Origin: Glandiceps talaboti
Lineage: Eukaryota; Hemichordata; Enteropneusta; Spengelidae
DNA: 64,000 nucleotides
Reading direction: 5' to 3'
Assembly: GCF_964340395.1 (NCBI RefSeq)
Contig: NC_135559.1
Coordinates: forward strand, 14,316,259-14,380,258
Shown here: positions 1 through 14,700 of the stretch, piece by piece
Layout of the letters: each line of letters opens with the position of its first letter
How positions within the stretch are numbered: position 1 is the stretch's first letter
Program-made: the position numbers and the translations under genes
The notes under the pieces: model-generated
Seen by the model: the letters and a program-made list of their open reading frames with translations, nothing else
What the model was told of the DNA's origin: nothing
Database searches by the model: none

Positions 1-1851
1 AACCTTGCACATCCCTGTAATATTCACATACCTAGGACAGGTAATTCCCACATCCATTTACCAGCTGTGTGAGCAATGCTAGTCAGATATGAACAAAAGG
101 GTTGCTACAGCTAGGGTATTATTCCACCATAGCTGTAACATGTATGTGCACAACTGTGTGCTAGGTATGCAATACACATGGATGTGCAAAACAGTCATGG
201 CACAGAGGCGATATTCCACATCCATGCAACAGGCATATTTTTTGACAACCATGTACCAGGGCTGCAGAAAATATACCCTGTAACGTGACTGTTAGGCACA
301 TACCTGGTACATAACTGTGCTCTTCTTCCTAGCACTAGGATGTGGCCACATCCTAGTTCTAGAATGTACAAGGTTCCCTGTGGTGAGACACAATATTCTA
401 TTTTAGTGTTTTGTTATAGGTAGCAAGTCTATAAAATCTACCAAATTTGGAAATTGTTAATTGACTGTCACCATGGAATGGTCAGGAGCTAAAGTTTTCG
501 AATTTTTAAAAAAAATTTGTACTGGATTTTCCCTGTTCTCATGCAAGTTAATAGTGCTACACCATTTGTCAAAACACTGATTTGATTTTGTAAAGGCTGT
601 AATGGTTCGAGATAGCTAAGGGGGTCATTGGAAGGCTCGTCAGGTACACGGTGTCACTCGGTCTAAGGATGATGTGGTATGTGTTGTCAGCGGTGTGGGA
701 AATTCATGTAGTCAGGCATGCTATGCCGACGCTTACAATACTAATGGACAGTGCAAGCGTGACTTTGTCATGTGATTTGTATTTTTATAAGGATTGTTTC
801 ATGAATGTTACAAAGCACATACTCAAATTGTTTAACTATTTAGTGTACTTATGCAAGAATGTAGACGTGGAGAATATTCAGTGTCTCTAAAGGGACTTTT
901 TTGGACTCTGGTAAACACAGGGGAAATCTGGTAAAATTTGCATACATTTCCATACCTTGTACAAATTTGCATACATTTGCATACCTTGTACCATACATGT
1001 ACTTTTTGGGAGAATTCGGTAATAGAGGGAGGGGAAAAAAATGAAATTCTCGTGTAGATTTCCATACATGTACTTGTATTATAATTTTGGTGAGGAATTC
1101 TGATAAGGTAGGGGGTAAAATCTTGTAAAACATGCAAAAATTTCCAGACATTTAACCATAATTTTGATGGGGCAACCCAACAACAGAAGGTGAAAGCTGG
1201 TAAAACTTGTATACATTTCTGTAACTTGTACCATGATGTACCACAGTTTTTTGTAGAACTTGTAACAAATGGGGGTAATCTGACCAGCAAGTGTGTAGTA
1301 GACTTCTATACTTAGTACCACAATTCTGATGGGGGTCCTTGGTAACTTGCCCAAGGACCTTAGATTGCAGACACTGCTTAACACCCCCCCCCCACCCCCC
1401 ACCCCCCTCGTTGTTGTCATGGTCCCATGGTGTTGGTCATGGCTACAAAATATGATCATAAAATACCACAGACAAAGTTAGCACTATAAGTTACTGGATT
1501 GTATAGTGTTGAAAACACTAATATACCATGCTGGGTATGTTCTTGACTATTCATGTAATAGGCAAGCATTAGCAAGTGACTAAAATTCCACAGTGGCACC
1601 CTCTAGTGATGATAGTGAGAAAAATAAATAATAACATTCGTCTCTGAAGTTGAAGTGATACTTATGAATAATAATAACACTTGAAGTCGGGAATGTCCTG
1701 AAATACCTGGAAACCCTTCTCAACTTCTTCCCTCCTCCCTCCTCCCCCCTCCCCCCAAAAAGATGTGCTATCCACACTGTCTTGTACAGGTATATATGTG
1801 CATCACACGAGTTACCTACTCATGCTGTGTTTTGTTTGGTTTCACTTACAG
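1..1851. other. Non-coding, FARP intron; degenerate repeats
   Basis: No FERM exon was found here. It contains a degenerate repeat at about 890-1290 built on GCATACATTT and CATACCTTGTAC words, a C-rich run near 1383-1408 and a pyrimidine tract near 1720-1757. Confidence 0.6.
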
Positions 1852-1939
1852 AGGTCAGACACCTGCTGATGCTGACTTCAATCTTCTGGACATTGCCAGG
1901 AGACTGGAGATGTATGGAGTAAGACAACACCCAGCAAAG
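1852..1939 (+). CDS. FARP: FARP exon: end of FERM F2 lobe
   Basis: Preceded by CTTACAG and followed by GTAAAT. One carried-in base, then 29 codons, ending in phase 0. It encodes the helix ending in [15 protein letters not shown], close to the human FARP segment [15 protein letters not shown]. It is the first coding exon visible in the window; the entering phase shows that at least one exon lies upstream. Confidence 0.93.
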
Positions 1940-2639
1940 GTAAATAGGTCAAGGGTCACATGTCATGAACTGCAGGGGACTAGTACCCATAGCCAGCAAT
2001 CAAGGATAGAGATGAAGTTAGACCACACCCAGGAAAGGTCAAGGGTCATAAGTTCTGACCCTTTGAACAGTGGCTAGATAACATCTATCTTGTTATGGAT
2101 AACAGCTGATGGCTAGAAATGAACTTAAAATGCAAAATTAGATTGTTATATGTTAGAGGATTTACTTGATGGGCTTTTTTCACTGAAAATACTCTCAACG
2201 TAAATTATTTTACATGAAGACAACTGAATGAATGAATACTATAAACTATTTTCAAATGAAAGTTAATGTGTCTTAGTGTAAACGTGTCAAAGTAATCTGT
2301 TGATCCAAACACATAGTAGAACATTGTTATCTGAAAATTTGTACCACACACTTCAGTATAATATTTGTCAACAGACTGACTCACTTAGAGCAACAGCAAG
2401 TGAACCTCCAGACATGCGAGCTTAATAATTAATCAAACATCCAATCAACCAACCAATCAACCAGTCAGTCAGTCAGTCAGTCAGTCAGTCAGTCAGTCAG
2501 TCAGTCAACAATCAATCAGTCAGTCAGTCAGTCAACAATCAATCAATCAATCAGTCAGTCAGTCAGTCAGTCAGTCAACAATCAGTGAGTCAGTCTGTCA
2601 GTCAGTCAACAATCAGTCAGTCAATCAATCAATCAATTG

Positions 2640-2671
<32 letters not shown>

Positions 2672-2755
2672 GTCAATCAATCAATCAATCAATCAGTCAG
2701 TAAGTCAATCAATCAGTCAGTCAGTCAGTCAGTCAGTCAGTCAACAATCAATCAG

Positions 2756-2786
<31 letters not shown>

Positions 2787-5700
2787 GTCAGTAAGTCAAT
2801 CAGTCAGTCAGTAAGCCAATCAATTTGTAAAGTGCAAAATGCAGTACAATGTGGTTCTGAATGATGCAGATCAATGTGAAAGTTTGGAATCTCTTCCAAA
2901 TCGATGTGTCTTGATGACCTTCAAATTATCACCAGCAGATAAGGTCAAAGGGTCAAAGGTGATTGAAAACTATATTTGATGAAATATTTTGTTTGAATTG
3001 CAGGATCATGATGGTGTACGATTAGACCTTGCCATTGCACATATGGGTGTTTTGGTGTTTCACAACGGTACAAAAATCAACACCTTTTCATGGGCCAAGA
3101 TCAGGAAACTTAGCTTCAAGCGGAGGAGATTTCTAATAAAGCTACACCAAGAAGGCTATGTAAGTATACCAATGTGAAAGAAGAATGTTCGAGCCAGGGG
3201 TTGAATGTATGATATGTCATGTTATTCAGTACTAATCAACTTTCATGAAGTAGTAGTAGGTGACAGATTGGCATGATATGTCAAATTTTACAGACTAAGC
3301 CAGCAGTAGTCTGCAAGATATGACATTCATGCCATGCTATCAGCCTGCACTCACATCTGTACTAAACTGGGCTGCCTGTACACAACGTCTGTACTAAACT
3401 GGACTGCCTGTTAGATCAAAAGATTTAGGCCACATCCATACACATGTCCTAACTTGTGACATGATTTTAGTGAGGAAATCAGATAAAATACCATGGAAAC
3501 TTTTGTAGAGTTTACATTGAATATAAAATGTATCTTCTGTCAGGGCATCGCACATTACGTGAGGTTTAAGTGAAATGTGTGGAAAGCTGCAAAAATACCT
3601 GTATTTCAGTCAACCACTTTCAACAAAAACACAAGAACAAGGACCAAGAAACCCAGCATGACCCAGGAACTACCTTTAACAGAAACACTGCACATTTCAT
3701 TTCATTGTATGCATGCATATGTATATGTATGTATCATTGTTATGAGAGGTCAGGTTTAGGTTTGTTTGAAACCATGTTAGACTTCTTTCCTCCAGTTTCA
3801 CAGATTTTCATCGAATTCTTCCCCCAAAGTATTAACTCTGGTGAAGACAGCATGTGTTTGAAACCTAGGGGGGCTTTCCATTATATTTCACAGGAACCCT
3901 AGGGGGTTGACTGTAATGATGTCCGGCTAGAGGGAAGGTGGGGGTCACAGTGCACAAAGGACCCTTGGGGTTGACTATAATGAAGTCTGGCTATATATTT
4001 AAATGGGGAATATGCGTGTGTGTGGATGTGGGGGATGTGGGGTGTCATAGTTCGGAAGGACCCTAGAGGGTTAATTCTAATGATGTCCGGCTATACATTT
4101 TAATGGATGGGAATTGAAATATTAGTCTAGGAATCCTCGGGAACATAATGCAGTGGTCTACCAACAATAGAATGAAATATCAACAAAATTTAAATTCAAC
4201 ATGAACTCTCCAAAAAATAGGGAAAATTAAAAATTTTTATCCAATTTTAAAAAAAATCTGTATAAAGAGATTCAACGACTAGAATTTGTGATTTGTAGGA
4301 AATATTCATTTTCACCTCTTTCCTGTCTTGTTGCAAATAGTCATATTCTGGTCATTAGTGCCTAGGGGATTGTAAATATGATATAATACAGTATTTAATG
4401 AATAGACACAACATCTGGAAGCTCTCATGGGAGTCCTCAGGCACAGAGTAATCAGAAGCATCCCTAAGTGTGTGAAGATTGGTTAGGTATATGTTGGACC
4501 AACTAAGTTTGTTGGAAAAAGTGTATAGTTGATGTCTGTCATGTTCGACAGTGGAAGCCAAGGACAGAGACTGAGAGAGATTAATCTAACCAGATGGCCT
4601 AGATAAATGTAACCCACACTGGTGTTCTATTGTAACTATACATAAATGAAACAACGTTTTTGTACATCCACCATTTTGTCATTTCAGTCAAGTCACATGA
4701 TCATTTGCATAATCATGAAGTCAGTAGTTGATTTTCTGGTTCCAAGATGCATTGCATGAGATGACATCACCTACGTTGTTACATTCACATTTGTTTTGTC
4801 TCTATTACATTTCAAGTAACTTTTTTCATCATAAAATGATGGAAAGAAATGTTGAAGTCTTTAATTTGGAGTGATTTTTGATAACAAAGACTACATACAC
4901 ACCATCAATGACTAGAGATGGTTTTGTTGATAAACCCAGGGTACAGTCAGGTGACAACTATCCCCTGAGTAGGGTGTGCAAACCCCCTGTGTGTACAGAA
5001 TACATGACATTGTATGGGGAGACGTGCAATGCATTGTGGAACTAGCAACCGGTCTGTTGTGATCAAAACTATTTACATGGTATGACTGGTAATTGAGGCT
5101 TTGGTTTACTACGATAGACACAAACTAACAGAATATTGTTCTGGGTGATAGCGATTCCTCTGTTGTGTGAATCTGTTCACCCTGTGATCAAGATAGTGTA
5201 AACATTGGAAGTCCCAAAACAGTATACTGCAAGTATATGGAACAAATGTAAAAAAACTTTCCAAAAATTGCTGTACTTAGACTATAAAGTAGAATTAAAC
5301 CAACATCCATTCAATAGCCTATCACTGTTGTATCACCATGTTGAGACAATAGTAGTAGTTTGTGTCTATCTTAGTACACCAAGACCTCGGTTACCAGAGT
5401 ACTAACTAATATACACATCTACTAACCTACCATTGTCTATCAATCACATTCACTACTAACACGATTGCTGATCAGAATTTTTTTTGTGTCTTTTTTTATT
5501 CGGTTTTATTTTTGGGTTGTTTCGTTTATGGTTCATTACAGCAGGGCTATTACAAAGACACTGTGGAATTCATGTTTTCATGTCGCAATGAAGCCAAGCG
5601 TTTCTGGAAGGCTTGCGTAGAACACCATACGTTTTTCAGGATGCAAGAACCAAGGGGTACGAAACCCAAGTCCAAAGTGTTCAGTAGAGGGTCCACCTTT

Positions 5701-8700
5701 AGGTATAGGTAAGTGAAATTTGTTTTTTCAAACACAAGATACAACAATGATAGATGGACTATCGACAACCAAACACAGACACAAACTACAACTACATGTA
5801 CATGTAATATACCATGCACGAGCCAAGTTGAACAGAAAATATGGAATATATACTCTGGTTATTGAGTGCAAGTGTGGCATACTCTGGGTATTTGTTGTGT
5901 TCTCTGGTGTCGTAAGCGAGTGAGAATGCAGCAGGAAATGTTGCAAGCACAAGTGCAAGTACCCCTGAGTACCCACACTGGCATTAATGTGTGGTTTTGT
6001 TATTACTACATATGTTTCTCTGAAACGAGAAAGCTTTCATGTAGAACGAAGGATCATGTCCTCATTTGCATATCATTTGCATGCAGGTATGCAACAATGT
6101 TTTCAATATTGCTCTGCTGTGCAAATACCACTAGTAAGTGTACACACAGTGGTGCAACTAATCTCTGGTACATATGTAATAATTAACAGGGACGAAGGGG
6201 TGGAAATACTGGTAGTGTACAGCGCCCTCCTGCAGTCATATGACAAATCTGTGTCTGTGAATCGTGTACAATAACAGTTAAAGAAGGCTGAATGATCAAG
6301 CCAAAATATACTAGATAAAATATTTACACTCTGAGTTCAAAATTACTACAAGTTGTAAATATGTGTGTATAAAATTCAAAGTCTGATTTTGATTGTATTC
6401 TTTGATTGTTCTTTGTGATTTGTGAGTTGGAGGAAGTGCATTTACAAAATAGCATGTGATTGTAACAAATTGACTTCTCTTTTACAGTGGAAGGACACAG
6501 AAGCAAGTCATCGACGCAATTAGACAGAGCTACAGGAAGCCATCATTTGCAACGTGAGTAACTTAGTTGTGGAATGTGATATCAATATCACTGTGATATT
6601 ACAGGAATTGAAAAATGGCATGAAGCCCTTGATGGAATGACAATTCATTTTCAAAATGGCGACGCCAATATTTGAGCTCAATACAAGTAGTCAACAAGTT
6701 CTAATGTCTGTGTAAAATCTTTCAATGTATCTACATTTAACTACGCAAAGGAGGCCTTCTCTCGGTAAACTTAGGTTGGTAGTGTGTGAGGTCTGGTGGT
6801 AGTCAAGGGTGAATATAGCCTGAATGGTGTCGCTGTTGTTTCTGCTTAAATAGAGCTTGCAAGTATCATAAGTGGAAAGAACAAGGCATCTCTCAGTCTA
6901 GGATGAATGACACACAAAAACAATTAATGATTCAACTGATGTTCAACTGCAATCCCTTAGGGGTTGGCCGATATGTGAGGGCGCCCTGTCACGGCGTACC
7001 TTACAGACTACAATCTCTTCAGCAGCTCAGATAACTCAGATTCCAATGGCAGCTTCTGGTGCAAACTTTTGGTAATGAGTTTACAAAGTGTTGATTTAAC
7101 ATGAAATGTATGTGATAGTTTGTTCAATTTGTAGTCATAACTCCAGTGTATATTTCGTAATTTTGGCATCTCGTAAGTTCCCATTTTTTTATGCAAGGGT
7201 AATGAAGGAGATGTTGATGCAGTTAAATCATTCTAAAAATGAACGTTGCTGTGATAATCGAAGGAAGGTTTGATCAAAAAAAGATTTTGTACCGAATAAT
7301 CTGTCATACGTTTTCTTTTTAGCAGGCACCCTAGTTCAAGAATATCCTCAAGAAGCCTGGGAGCACCACGAACAACGACACCATTGCGATTTGAAACGAC
7401 GGAAAATGCCGTTATAGAAAGACCAACAGTGAGTAGTCCAGAACTGAACTATTTACAGGCTAATAAGTCTGGAAATGGACAACTACATAACAGTCTAACA
7501 TTATCACCGACACTGCAGAATCCGAGTCCGGGTTTCACGCCCGTCTCATCAACGCCTGTGACACCTGAAGCCAATTCAAGAATTGCGATTCATTCAGCAA
7601 AATCAACTGGGAGTGTGACCTATGAATACACCGTAACGGACGATCGCAAGTCCATCCCCGAAAACCAAGAGTGTATCGATTCGTTGAAACCATCAAAGTC
7701 TGCCGATTACATGAACGAGAGTGTGACTGTTCTACAAAATATGTCACATGACTATATTAATCAGAACGCATCAGGAGACTACATGAATCAGAGTGCGACG
7801 CACGACTATTTGAACACGGGCAGCTTACAAGATGGCGGCATGCATGATTACATTAACCAGAGTGCGCTTCCAGAGAAGATGAGTCCGGTGTCACCGAGGG
7901 AAACCGAAAAAGCTGAAGGCAAAGAATCTTTAATTATTACTTATCAAAAGAGTAAAACCCTGTCTCACGATCATTTATTGGGTCCCATGGCAAGTATGCC
8001 GGAAATAGGGTCTGGTAGTAGCGAGTCTTCCAGTGACAATAATGATAATCCCAAATGTGATATGCCTGTAGGGAGTCCGGAGCACATGGAACTTTTGGAG
8101 CAGTTGGAAAATTTTGAAATTTCTCAAAATATCATGGAAGAGTTTGCCAGTAGCTTAGGGAGCTTTAGTGAAAGTTTGAGTAGGCTAGAGGATATAACTG
8201 AGGAGGGTAGCAATTTAGAGGATAGCGAACTCTCCAGTCCCACATACCAGTATAATTTTGAGAAAATTCCTCACCCCGAGGAGAAATTCCGGCGCGAGGA
8301 CAATGTATCCGTAGATGAGGAGGAGGAATATTTGAATTTTTCAAAGTCTTACGTTAAGGAAGATATTGAGTCTCCGAGCATTGGAAGTATTTTGTCTCGG
8401 GAAATGGACAAATTTCCCTTTGGCTCGCCAAACCTAAGTGGTTCCTTTGGCAGTCCCGAAGTTATTGATAAACCTTTTCCTGGAAAAGTTCAATTCCGGG
8501 ATGAGTATGTAGAAATTCCTGGTTCCAATCATTCTGTGAGTGACAGTGACACTGACGAGAGTGATTCGGATTCCAGTGCCTCTGAGGAGAGTTTCGATCT
8601 ATCGCCCACTCTTCTTAGCCCCCAGCTGGATGAAAAGTTACGAGATCTCAACGTGTGTCGTAGTTCCTCCGATTCTAGTCACTCGGATATATCGGAGAAC

Positions 8701-11700
8701 GCTCTATGGGAAACCCATGCAATGCAAAACGGCGGAATGGTGTATAGAAATCCAATGGCGGATGATCATTCCGTGTTCTCAGATCTCCACGGGGAGGGGA
8801 ACCCCGCAAATAACGTCATACATACATCCGATGACTCCAGTTAGGTACACTGTAACAAAACATGTCTTCCAAACCTAAATCCATTCCGAAAAGTAGTTTC
8901 GTAACCTTTGAACTTTTGTAATCACTCTATAGTACTGACTTCAATTTCCTGTTGTGTTTGTGATTGTGGGTACAAGTCTAACCGTTAACTGACATTGCAT
9001 CTCTTCCGATGTACGAAATGACATCATGACTTAAAAAAAAAAATTTAGAAGAATATTTTATTTTTATATTGAACTTATTATTGATAAACACAAGGTGTAC
9101 GATTTATTATAATTTGAGTGCTCTAAAAAACTTAACTTCAATTATTATATGTGAATATTTCGTAATCAGCATTAGTAACAGTATGACGGGCTTGCCAGTA
9201 GAGTGACCTTTAACCCTTGAAGCAAATGACCTTTGACCTAAGACTTACCAACCAAATTTGTGGTATATAAAGTTCTGATAATTTTATGTGAAAGGCAAGA
9301 ATAATTTTGTCTTAAAATAGACAAAATCTTTCTTGTCAGGCAGCTGATATCATATGAAAAGTTGAAAAGTGACAAAACATTAAAATTTTGAATGTTGCCT
9401 TCCTGAGTTTCGTTATACTGGCAAGTATGTAAGTTTATGCGTGAAAACCATAACATAAACTGAATAAAAAATTTTGCATAATATTAATTTTGTTTACAAA
9501 TTTCATTTTCGTTAGTTTTCAAGAAGTCGGTAGTCATCAACAAAATTGCTTTTCCATGTTTTTTTTCTCAGCTGTGGTATTTTGTATGCCATTCTGGCTT
9601 TTGGTGCATAAATACGTTGGTATCATTAACGATTTTTTTTGTGTGGTCCTGTTAGGGTTTTTGATTGTACACATATTGTTATTAGAAGTTGTTAGGGTTA
9701 GGGATTTTGACATTTTGAATGGTTGGTGTTACTGGTCGTCTCTGTGAAAGAGGAATTTCAGGGAATTGTGTTTTTGGATTTTCAGCATTGTTGGTGTCTG
9801 TTGAAACAAAAATTGTTTACTTCTCAAGATTTGAGGTCTCTAATGTGATGTGTTCTTTTCATGATGGTAGGGCACCCTCGCTGGTCAGTTGTAGAAAGGT
9901 AAAGCGGGTATCTTGACTTAAGTTACATTCTGTAAAATTTTTTTTAAAAACATCAGAATTTTGATGGTGAATAAATTATTGCATAAAGTGTTTCTTGAAA
10001 TATTACTGCATGTAAGTCTTCCTAAAAAAACTACATAAAACTAACTTTTATTTAAAATAAATTAGTGACGTCTCGATAAATAGTGAAATACTTACTGATA
10101 AGAGAGAACAGTATTTTGAGGTTTGTTTAGGCTATCGACATAGTTTGATGACACTCTGAATTCTGGTCATTTTTTTCCTCCACTTGAAAAAAATATCGCA
10201 ATCATGCATAAATTATGATATAACTCATTTTCTTTCATATGACCTGGATGTGAATCACTGGTTTCATTTCCATGGTGATATGAACATGTCGATAAATTTC
10301 AGTTTTCTTGCCAATATTTGAAAAGAAAGTTGCTTTATAGTATTAAAGAGAAAAGAATTCAGAGAAATGGACTTTGTTAAAAAAGTAGAGAATTCGATCT
10401 AAAAGACTTTGTCTGAAGGGTTTTGATTTAAAAGTGGCCGTATGAATGAGGATTTGGTATTTATTTTAGATTTTTAATTTATAAAACAATTTTATCATGG
10501 CTTCCTACTTGATAAATCAATATGAAACAATTAACATATGCCAAGTCCTTGTTTGTAACTCAATAAATTGCAAAAGATTAATAAATGTGTAAAATGTTTT
10601 GTTATAGTACGTTCAATAAGAAACTTTTTACACATTTTTTTTTTAGCTTTTTGCAATGTAATGACTTACAAGCATAGACTTGGTCAGTGTTATTTCACAT
10701 TGATTTTTCAAGAAGGAAACCATAATATAATTGGTTTATAAATGAAAAGCCAAAATAAATACTAAAACCTCATCCATATGGCCGCTTTAAATGCCGTGTA
10801 TTGTTATTTTATTGGGGAAACCGTTCATGAAAACTAGGGAATGATTGAATTTATCTACTTATCACTCTCTAGAAATAATTGAAAAGTTTAGCAAAATGTA
10901 CATCACTGAATAGAATTACGTAGTCAGTAGTGTCTGTAGGTACAAATCAAAGCCATTGCGTTAAAGAACAGATATAACCAGTTTCATGTGCCTGTTCATT
11001 CTTTCTCAGTTTGATACAGCCACACAAAAACCAATAAGAAACTGTACATGCTATACTTTCAGATGGCAATTGAATTAGCGCAGTTTCTGTGACATTTGTC
11101 TTAGTAAATGAAATGAACTAAAATGCCACCAGACATCAAAACATAGTGGTTTCTGTGTCTTGTTGTAGTACGTTGAAATTGTTTATTTCATCGGCATAAA
11201 ATGTAGCAAGAAATTGCGATCTTTCTATTGTAAAGTGTAGAATGTACAATTTTGTATTGGTTTCTGCATGGTTGTATCAAACAGTCGGTGAACACTTACA
11301 TGAAATGTGCTGTAATAAAACTCAACACTAAACCAAGTCCACTGATGTTTTGTTTTCTCATTAGTAGTAGTTTAAACGTTACACAGCTTCAGGATGAAAT
11401 AGTAAATCTGAACACTTTTTTCAGCAACTGAGTTAATTTTGATGTAAACAAACATAGTTTCCTGTAGCTGTTCAAAGATAATCACTTTCTCAAAATATTC
11501 AAATCTTAATAGTGCAGAAAACTCATAAAATTTCTTTTAATTTCTTTGATAGATAACAATGCCTCTCTGTGAGTCACTTCTCCAATAGTTCTTGTTATGC
11601 AAGTTTTACAGATAGTGTGCTATTTGTTGGCAAAATATCTTCCAGTCCGACTGTCGTATTTTTCTAGGTAATTGTCTACACATCTCATATGTATTTTGAA

Positions 11701-14700
11701 AGCATATCATATGTCAGCACACATAAACATGCTTACTCCTGCTCAACATTGCACATTTTTTTTATTGTAGGTTCGATTATTTTGAAAGGTTTGACTTTGA
11801 CTTTGTTTATTTGTTCCTTAACTTATTTTGCATATCAATTTTCTTATTTTAAGTTGCAGTTGCACAGCAAGCACTTACTAGTGTAATTCTATTCCTTGCC
11901 ACTTATTATTAGTATACCAAAAGCACTTCAGAACAATTTCTTTCTTGCCAGCATTATTTTCCCGCCAAAATTACTTGACATATTTTTGCAATTTTTTGTC
12001 CCCATAGTGATTTCATTTTAGACTGGAATACCGTAGTGTAAGGTATGACCTTAATTCAAAATGATGACACAAACATTTTCATTTATTTTCCCGCCAAAGT
12101 GACTTAATAAATTGTAGTATTTTTGCAACTTTTTGTCACACAATCTGACAATGATTTTATTTTAGACTGGAGTAGTGTAAACGGTCATAAGATATGACCT
12201 GATGTCAAAATAACGACACAAATTTTGATCAAATTTATTATTTTCCCGCCAAAATAACTTGAACAAATTCTCGTATTTTTGCAACTTTTTTTCACATAAC
12301 AATTTAATTTTAGACTCAAATAGTGTAAAAAATCCTTAGATATGGCCTGATGTCAAAATAATGACTCTCAAATGATGCTTCCTATTTCTTGCCAACATTA
12401 CCCCCAACAAATTAAATGAACAAATTCTCATATTTTTGAGAACTTTTTGTTACAGACTGGTATAATTTTAGTCTAAAATAGTTTGAAAGATCCCAAGAAT
12501 TACCTGCTGTCAAAATAATGACACAAAAATGATCAAGTTTAGAAGAAAAAAAGGCCAAAAAGCTAAGATTGGTAATGAGGTTTACACTACACAGCTCATG
12601 AAGAGTGAAATGTAATTGAAATTCAATTGATGCGTAGTCGATTTACAAAGACTGTCTAGTCTTTCTCATCATAGATTTGAAAGATAAACTAATGATCAAA
12701 AATAGAAGTTGTTAAATGTCTAGCAGTTCAAAAGGTTCCATGCCCTGAGCATTTCCATCATCGCAATCACCATTCATGATGCTACAGTGTTTAACCAAAA
12801 TCAATAAATTTTAATGGAAATTTTTTTTCTGTAGAATGGCATGAGAAATGTTTTTGATAAACTGAATGACAGACTATAAACTCGGATGATAATGAACAAG
12901 TGTTTTTCGAAAAGCATGCACATTTTTTCAGAACTTGGAGCACAGAGGGTTGGGCACACACAGTCTTGCTTTGAATGATCAAATGATGCATGTAGATACT
13001 CACTGTTTTTTTTCACATGCATGTCATCTAGAATGTATTGATAACATTTGAAGTGACTGATTTCCCAACCTTCCATAATAACAAATCAGTACTCATTTTG
13101 ATAAAATTCCACTCCCCTTCTCCCCCTTTTGTCATATCACTGATTATCATTGTTGTCATCTGTGTCTTTGGGCAGTTTGTTGCCCTCGACAACAGTTGCC
13201 ATGGTTCCTATCTAATGTACATTTTTCATAGCATGGACACTTTTCTAGTAGAATCAGTTTTTGCTTATAATGTTCAGACATGGAGATATTTTAGCACAGT
13301 TTTAGAATCTAGAGAAAGGAATTTTGCTAAATTGGCACTAGGGGGCAGCATACTCTTTCAAATGACCTTGGCTATAGCATGTATTTGCACCTCTTAACTT
13401 TTGCTTGTTTTCTTGAAGAGCACAAAGGTAGCTTTGCTGTTATTGGTCAGAACTGTTATCATGTGACTGTCACATGGTTTCAAGATCCCTGTGAACTGTA
13501 TGTATAGTTTACTACGCTTTATTTTAGTCATAGATATCCTATAAACTTTTTGGAGATGTTTTCTAAGGGGAGTTTGCAGTCTTTCATTTTTCTAATGCTA
13601 ATATATTATAAAAAGAGAAAAAGAACGTCAGCTGAGATTGTTTTCTGTATATTTTTGTTCCAATTATAAAATTCTCTATTTTTGTTTTATTTTAATGCAA
13701 TTTTAATTAACATTCCAACTTCAGATTTTCTAGCACTTTTATTTTAGCGTACGACAAGTAAATTTAATTAAAAAAATACATTTTCAACTGTGTTAATGTA
13801 GAATTTGCTGGCCAGTGAAATATTTTTTGCAAGTGTTACTGAAAGAGAAATGTGGGTATTGTAGCAGGGTATTAGATACAGGGTCTTAAAACTGTAAGGG
13901 AAGGAAATTTTTTTATAACTTTTTAGCTTTTTGTTGTACTTTTTTTCCGGACTTGTCTTTAGTAGAAGCTCTTTTGATAGACAACATGACAAAGAAAGTT
14001 AAACTGGTGTTTGTTTTCTTACATATGTATTTAGTATTTTTGAAAAGGCATAAATATTTGTGAAATGTATTAATGTAATTCAAAATGATGTTCAGCATTT
14101 TCAATTCCGAAAGTAGAGAACTGGGATCATCTGTAAAGTTGACAAGTTTATTCATTTAACCATAGTTTTAGCTGCAAACCCCTATAGAACTCAGGGGGAT
14201 ACTATGACAGAACCTCATGACACATGAGTGCAAGTGTGGTGTACTCGGGGTATTTGCATGAGTGTTTGCAGTGTTCTCTGCGGCGGTACTTTCACGAGAG
14301 TAGCGAGTGAAAGTGCAGCAGAAAACACTGCAAGCATGAGGGCAAATAACCCTGAGTACCTACACTGGCACTTATGCATTAAGGGGTTCTGTTATTATTA
14401 GATGTGTTTATCCTAAACAACAAATTTCAGTAAAAATAACACAGTATCAGTGATCACACACTTTTATGTATAATGAACGATCGTGTCCTCATTTGCATAT
14501 CATTTGCATGCAGGTATGCAATAACGTCTTCGGTACTGCACTGCAGTGCAAATACCACTAATATGTGCGTGCACCAGAGCAAGTAATTTGTGGTACATGT
14601 AATAATATAATACTTAAATAGCCCTTAATTATTGCAACAATAATGTACCATCAATTTTATCACCCAAACATACCAAGTAATATATAAAGGGGGGGGGGGG

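Noticed and set aside
832-1290. 152-codon minus-strand open frame and nested frames
   Set aside because: Low-complexity repeat region with overlapping frames, no splice or homology support.
2585-2864. Open frames of repeating Ser-Gln-Ser-Ile-Asn-Gln
   Set aside because: Translation of a (CAGT/CAAT)n microsatellite; open in several frames only because the repeat lacks stops.
7535-8878. Overlapping frames inside the large FARP exon (7535-7747 minus, 8540-8878 plus)
   Set aside because: Shadows of the 507-codon frame, which begins with conserved FA sequence.
13038-13397. 119-codon plus-strand open frame
   Set aside because: Hydrophobic, no recognisable domain, start in AT-rich intron, no codon pattern like the real exons.
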